A DNA stretch of 64,000 bases from Natronospira bacteriovora (GTDB taxonomy: Bacteria; Pseudomonadota; Gammaproteobacteria; Natronospirales; Natronospiraceae), in the NCBI RefSeq assembly GCF_030848495.1, contig NZ_JAVDDT010000003.1, forward strand, positions 1 to 64,000, read 5' to 3'. The notes beneath the pieces were generated by a model, which saw only the letters and a program-made list of their open reading frames with translations, ran no database searches and was not told where the DNA came from. Every line of letters begins with the position of its first letter. Position 1 is the stretch's first letter. Positions 59,128 through 64,000 of this stretch are shown in pieces. The translations under genes and the position numbers were made by a program.

Positions 59128-60684
59128 GTGAAAGACTTCGAAACCTTCTTCCGCCAGGCCACGGGGCTCCCGGCGCCCTACCCTTACCAAAAACGCCTGG
59201 CAGAAAATGAATGGCCCGAAGTGCTGGATATTCCAACCGGCCTTGGCAAGACTGCAGCGGTAACACTGGCCTGGGCCTGGCGACGTCGGGAAAAGGGCGC
59301 CACGGACATGCCCCGGCGGCTCGTCTGGTGTCTGCCCATGCGTGTACTGGTGGAACAGACCCATCGGAATATTCGTGAATGGCTGGCTGCACTTGACCTG
59401 CTGGGTGAGCCGGGTGAAGGCAAGATCTCCACGCACCTTTTGATGGGCGGTGAACCATCCCTTCGCAGTGCGTCGTGGGCCTCTTTCCCCGAGGAAGAAG
59501 CCATCCTGATCGGCACACAGGACATGCTCCTGTCCCGAGCACTGATGCGCGGTTATGGCATGAGCCGCTACCAGTGGCCCGTGCATTTCGGCCTGCTCCA
59601 CAACGACGCCCTATGGGTGTATGACGAAATCCAGCTCATGGGTGCCGCCCTGCCCACCTCCACCCAACTGGAGGGCTTTCGCCGCACGCTGCGAACCCAA
59701 CGCCCCACCCGCAGCCTGTGGGCCTCTGCCACCCTGCATCGGGATTGGCTGGATACCGTGGACTTTCGGTCGCATCTGGAAACGCTGGACTGGCTATCAC
59801 TCAACGACGATGACCGCCGGCATGCTCAGGTCACCCGGCGTCTTGCGGCGAAAAAGAAACTTCAGCCCGCCCAGACGCGGCTAACGGCAGACAACCGCAA
59901 ATCGAAAGCGGCCGCCTATATCAAGGGGCTGGCACAGGAAATCCTGGAAGCGCATCAGCCGGGCTCCCAGACACTGGTCATCCTGAACCGGGTCGAGCGT
60001 GCCCAGGCACTCCACGCCGCCCTGGCCAAGCAAATGGAGACGGCACCGCTGCTCCTGCACGCTCGCTTCAGACGCCCGGAGAGGGACGAGATCGAGGCGG
60101 CCATTCGCGCCGATACGCCCGCCGAGGGGCGCATCATCGTAGCCACCCAGGCAGTGGAGGCCGGCGTGGATATTTCCAGCCGGGTCATGTTCACCGAACT
60201 CGCACCCTGGTCATCCCTGGTTCAGCGCTTTGGCCGCTGCAATCGCAGCGGAGAACATCCGGAGGCGGCAATTTACTGGATCGACATCGAAGAAGAGAGC
60301 AAGGAGGCCCTGCCCTACGAGATGGAGGATCTACTGGCCGCTCGAGAGCAGTTGTCCACCATCGAATCCGCCAGCCCCGGCGACCTGCCAGCGGTGGATG
60401 CCGCCACCGGCCTTCGCCGCGTCATCCGCCGCCGGGATCTGATCGACCTGTTCAACACGGACCCGGACCTCAGCGGCTTTGACGTGGACATATCGGCCTA
60501 TATCCGTGACCCGGGCCAGGCCCAGTCCCAGGTCTTCTGGCGAGACTTCGAGGACGATCCCGGTGAGCAGGCAGCCCGTTATCCGAGGCATCCTGCCTCG
60601 GCCTCATTGAAGCGCGCGGGGTGGTGGACTTTGCCGACATGCTCGACGAGGGTTATCCGAGGCATCCTGCCTCGGCCTCATTGA
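59128..60684 (+). CDS. cas3: Truncated Cas3-type helicase running into a CRISPR array
   Basis: Superfamily 2 helicase of a type I CRISPR system. The order helicase-first resembles type I-G (formerly I-U), in which the HD nuclease is C-terminal. Walker A is in DIPTGLGKTAAV (about 34-45), the DEAH-type box reads YDEIQLMG (about 164), and motif VI is QRFGRCNRSGE (about 365-375). After FWRDFEDDPGEQAAR (to about residue 484) the frame enters CRISPR repeat 1 and continues through spacer 1. It stops at a TGA inside repeat 2, so the last 34 residues are CRISPR-encoded. The HD domain is missing and the product is probably inactive. GTG start with AGGGAG. Confidence 0.85.
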   Translation: MKDFETFFRQATGLPAPYPYQKRLAENEWPEVLDIPTGLGKTAAVTLAWAWRRREKGATDMPRRLVWCLPMRVLVEQTHRNIREWLAALDLLGEPGEGKISTHLLMGGEPSLRSASWASFPEEEAILIGTQDMLLSRALMRGYGMSRYQWPVHFGLLHNDALWVYDEIQLMGAALPTSTQLEGFRRTLRTQRPTRSLWASATLHRDWLDTVDFRSHLETLDWLSLNDDDRRHAQVTRRLAAKKKLQPAQTRLTADNRKSKAAAYIKGLAQEILEAHQPGSQTLVILNRVERAQALHAALAKQMETAPLLLHARFRRPERDEIEAAIRADTPAEGRIIVATQAVEAGVDISSRVMFTELAPWSSLVQRFGRCNRSGEHPEAAIYWIDIEEESKEALPYEMEDLLAAREQLSTIESASPGDLPAVDAATGLRRVIRRRDLIDLFNTDPDLSGFDVDISAYIRDPGQAQSQVFWRDFEDDPGEQAARYPRHPASASLKRAGWWTLPTCSTRVIRGILPRPH

Positions 60685-60981
60685 AGCTCAGTCATTGATG
60701 CCGCAGAGGCCGCGGATCACGGCCTCGTTATCCGAGGCATCCTGCCTCGGCCTCATTGAAGCGCGCTGGCGGGCGGCACGGCCCTCGCCGGCATCACGGG
60801 TTATCCGAGGCATCCTACCTCGGCCTCATTGAAGCGCGGTCAGCAGGAATCGGTCGTTATCGTCTCTGCCAAGTTATCCGAGGCATCCTGCCTCGGCCTC
60901 ATTGAAGCGAGAACGTACCCCGGATCGCCCACCGTGGCCGCCAGCGTTATCCGAGGCATCCTGCCTCGGCCTCATTGAAGC
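60578..60981 (+). CRISPR. CRISPR array, six repeats and five spacers
   Basis: A 36-nt repeat beginning GTTATCCGAGG and ending CCTCATTGAAGC, with an internal palindrome CCGAGGCA/TGCCTCGG. Copies are at 60578, 60652, 60727, 60800, 60873 and 60946. Spacers are 38, 39, 37, 37 and 37 nt. Repeat 4 has one change (G to A in the right half of the palindrome). The ATTGAAGC end places the repeat 3' end on the right, in the cas3 direction. No leader stands before repeat 1 because the cas3 coding sequence abuts it. No degenerate trailer repeat is seen. Confidence 0.97.
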
Positions 60982-61065
60982 ATTTCAAATCTGGTGTGAC
61001 TTTTGAGATGTTCACGGCGATCTACCTGAATTGAAGGCATATGGTTTGGGCTTGTCTCAAGCCAA

Positions 61066-61085
61066 CGAACGAAAAAGGCCGGTCA
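61066..61085 (+). repeat. Right 20-bp direct repeat of the island
   Basis: Identical to 57200-57219; it forms the left part of the purA terminator stem. Confidence 0.7.
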
Positions 61086-61105
61086 ACCGACCGGCCTTTT
61101 TCGTT
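61068..61105 (-). terminator. Terminator of purA (bidirectional)
   Basis: A 17-bp perfect stem AACGAAAAAGGCCGGTC with its complement around an AACC loop. The - strand reads a T-run through it. Between the CRISPR end (60982) and this site no gene or cas remnant is seen. Confidence 0.88.
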
Positions 61106-61146
61106 ATCTCACGGCAAACCACCCTGTTGCCACTGCCGACTCGCCT

Positions 61147-62487
<1,341 letters not shown>

Positions 62488-63675
62488 CTAAATGGATTGA
62501 ACCGACCAATCGTCGCCCGTGCGCTTCAGCTGACGATCGCAGCCATGGTGATCGTCGGCCCCGGGTGTATCCGGCAGCTGGCGCACCACCCGTTCGCCCT
62601 GCTCCCGCAGCCTGGCCACGGCGGCTTCAAGCGCCGGATCGGGGTCGGCCGGCGCCAGAATGCCACCACTGCGTCCCTCGGCAGGACCCTCGGCCGCAAA
62701 GCTCAACAATGGCTTGAGATCGGCACTGAAGCCGGTGGCGGGCCGGGCGCGACCGAAGACCTCACCGATGCCATCGTAGCGACCACCGCGAGCCAGGGCC
62801 TGACCGTGGTCCGGGTGAAAGGCGCCGAAAACCAGGCCGTTCTCATAGTGGTAACTGTGCAGCTCGGCCAGATCGAAATGCAGGGCCAGATCCGGGTAGC
62901 GCTGCCGGATGCGTGCGGAAACGGCCTCGAGGCGATCCAGACCATCCACGACCGCCTGGCCACTACCGGCCAGTCGGTCGCGTGCCTGTTCGAGCACCTC
63001 GGCACCCCCGTGCAGCTCCACCAGCGCGGCCAGGCGACGACGATGCGCTTCACTGAGATCGAGTTCCGCCAGATAACGCCGGTATTCGCTCACGGCCTTG
63101 CGACGCAGAATCTCGAACAGCTCCTGCCGGGCGTCCTCGTCCAGCCCGGCCTGACGCGCCAGACTGCGATAGATGGCCACATGCCCCAGATCCAGGGTGA
63201 GCCCCTCGGCCCCGGCCACCTTGAGGGTCTCCAGCATCAGGGACACCACCTCCACATCACTGGCTTCCCCCTCGTGTCCGAACAGCTCGGCCCCCACCTG
63301 CAGGGGGCTGCGGGCACCGGATACCCCTTCGGGGCGGGTGCGCAGCACGGTGCCGATATAGCACAGGCGGGTGGGTGTATCGGCATTGATGACGTGGGCA
63401 TCGATGCGTGCCGCCTGCGGGGTCATGTCGGCGCGAATACCCATGACCCGCCCGCTGAGCTGATCCATGACCTTGAAGGTCTGCAGGTCGAGATCATGGG
63501 CCACACCGGTAAGCAGGGACTCCAGATACTCGATGAACGGCGGGAACATGAGGTCATAACCCCAGGACCAGTACAGATCCAGCAGGCTTCGCCGCAGGGC
63601 ATCCAGGCGCCAGGCCCGGGGCGGGAGGATCTCCTCCACCCCGGCCGGCAGCAACCAGCGTTCAGTGGCAGTCAT
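62488..63675 (-). CDS. hisZ: ATP phosphoribosyltransferase regulatory subunit HisZ
   Basis: A histidyl-tRNA-synthetase paralogue that makes the short HisG active and feedback-inhibited. The 395-aa product has WLLPAGVEEILPPRAWRLDALRR, the motif-2-like RADMTPQAARIDAH, and GGRYDGIGEVFGRARPATGFS near the C terminus. It lacks the anticodon-binding domain. It stands between hflC and purA. Confidence 0.96.
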   Translation of the reverse strand: MTATERWLLPAGVEEILPPRAWRLDALRRSLLDLYWSWGYDLMFPPFIEYLESLLTGVAHDLDLQTFKVMDQLSGRVMGIRADMTPQAARIDAHVINADTPTRLCYIGTVLRTRPEGVSGARSPLQVGAELFGHEGEASDVEVVSLMLETLKVAGAEGLTLDLGHVAIYRSLARQAGLDEDARQELFEILRRKAVSEYRRYLAELDLSEAHRRRLAALVELHGGAEVLEQARDRLAGSGQAVVDGLDRLEAVSARIRQRYPDLALHFDLAELHSYHYENGLVFGAFHPDHGQALARGGRYDGIGEVFGRARPATGFSADLKPLLSFAAEGPAEGRSGGILAPADPDPALEAAVARLREQGERVVRQLPDTPGADDHHGCDRQLKRTGDDWSVQSI

Positions 63676-63760
63676 GCGTTGTACCCGGAAGTGTTTGCAC
63701 TAACACACCGCCGGCCGCACAAGGCGGCCGGCGGCAGCAGAGAGGGCTGAGACCCGAGCC

Positions 63761-64000
63761 TCAGTCCTCCTGGATCATGTGCTTGAAGTAGCGGAAGAAC
63801 TCGCCATCCGGCTCCAGCACCATGATGTCCCGGTCCTCGCGGCCGATGGCTCGCTCGTAGGCCACCAGACTCCGGTAGAAGGAGAAGAACTCGCGGTCCA
63901 GTTCATAGGCAGCGGCATAGATCTCGGCCGCCCGGGCATCACCCTCACCACGCAGTTCCTCGGCCCGACGATAGGCCCGCGCCAGGATCTCTTCCCGCTG
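63761..64000 (-). CDS. hflC: HflC protease modulator, 3' end only
   Basis: The last 79 codons are in the window; the 5' part lies beyond the right edge. They read ILARAYRRAEELRGEGDARA then YELDREFFSFYRSLVAYERA and end FFRYFKHMIQED. This is the C-terminal SPFH-domain helix of HflC, the membrane partner of HflK that modulates FtsH. Position before hisZ-purA agrees. Confidence 0.93.
   Translation of the reverse strand, partial: QREEILARAYRRAEELRGEGDARAAEIYAAAYELDREFFSFYRSLVAYERAIGREDRDIMVLEPDGEFFRYFKHMIQED

Noticed and set aside
60982-61146. Remains of other cas genes after the array
   Set aside because: The 165 bp hold a short unassignable sequence and the purA terminator only.

Overview
The window comes from a GC-rich gammaproteobacterium. 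The evidence is gene order: queA-tgt-yajC-secD-secF, aceE-aceF-lpdA, rpsT facing murJ-ribF-ileS-lspA-ispH, and hflC-hisZ-purA are all arranged as in that class. Many proteins have acidic surfaces, and there are three secreted subtilisin-like proteases in a row. This fits a halophilic or haloalkaliphilic, protein-degrading lifestyle, but that is inference and I do not name a genus.

Layout. 0.2-5.8 kb holds preprotein translocation (secDF-yajC) and queuosine tRNA modification (tgt, queA), then tRNA-Leu(CAA). 5.9-16.6 kb is a mixed block: Nudix hydrolase, 7Fe ferredoxin, DJ-1/PfpI protein, TraF-type outer membrane protein, DUF4397 lipoprotein, an S24 phage-type repressor near a Ner-like regulator, LOG protein, GNAT, hemolysin III, ribA and a divergent HD-GYP protein. 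16.7-23 kb is the pyruvate dehydrogenase operon. 23-32.3 kb carries M17 peptidase, pyrC, rnt, grxD, HyuB, sodB, a PuuD-type membrane protein, a retropepsin-like protease and nadC. 32.4-42.7 kb carries fadE, a GGDEF/EAL protein, an IMPACT protein, thiI, an alpha/beta hydrolase and small lipoproteins.

42.8-43.5 kb is non-coding and repeat-rich. It holds two tandem copies of an inverted-repeat element whose arms are GA(C/T)(A/T)AC-type hexamer arrays, a duplicated tRNA-Thr 3' end with terminator, and the intact tRNA-Thr(CGT). 43.9-48.6 kb has three paralogous S8 proteases, each with a CPHC motif between propeptide and catalytic domain and a near-identical C-terminal tail. The first two share an upstream regulatory module. 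48.8-57.2 kb is the conserved fimT/ispH/lspA/ileS/ribF/murJ/rpsT region.

57.2-61.1 kb is an accessory island between rpsT and purA, bounded by a 20-bp direct repeat lying in the two flanking terminators. It carries a nucleotidyltransferase with a small partner, a WYL regulator, a Cas3-type helicase cut short, and a six-repeat CRISPR array. The cas3 frame runs straight into the first CRISPR repeat and stops inside the second, so no leader, no HD nuclease domain and no other cas gene remains. This fused cas3-CRISPR remnant is the most unusual structure in the window. The window ends with purA, hisZ and the 3' end of hflC.
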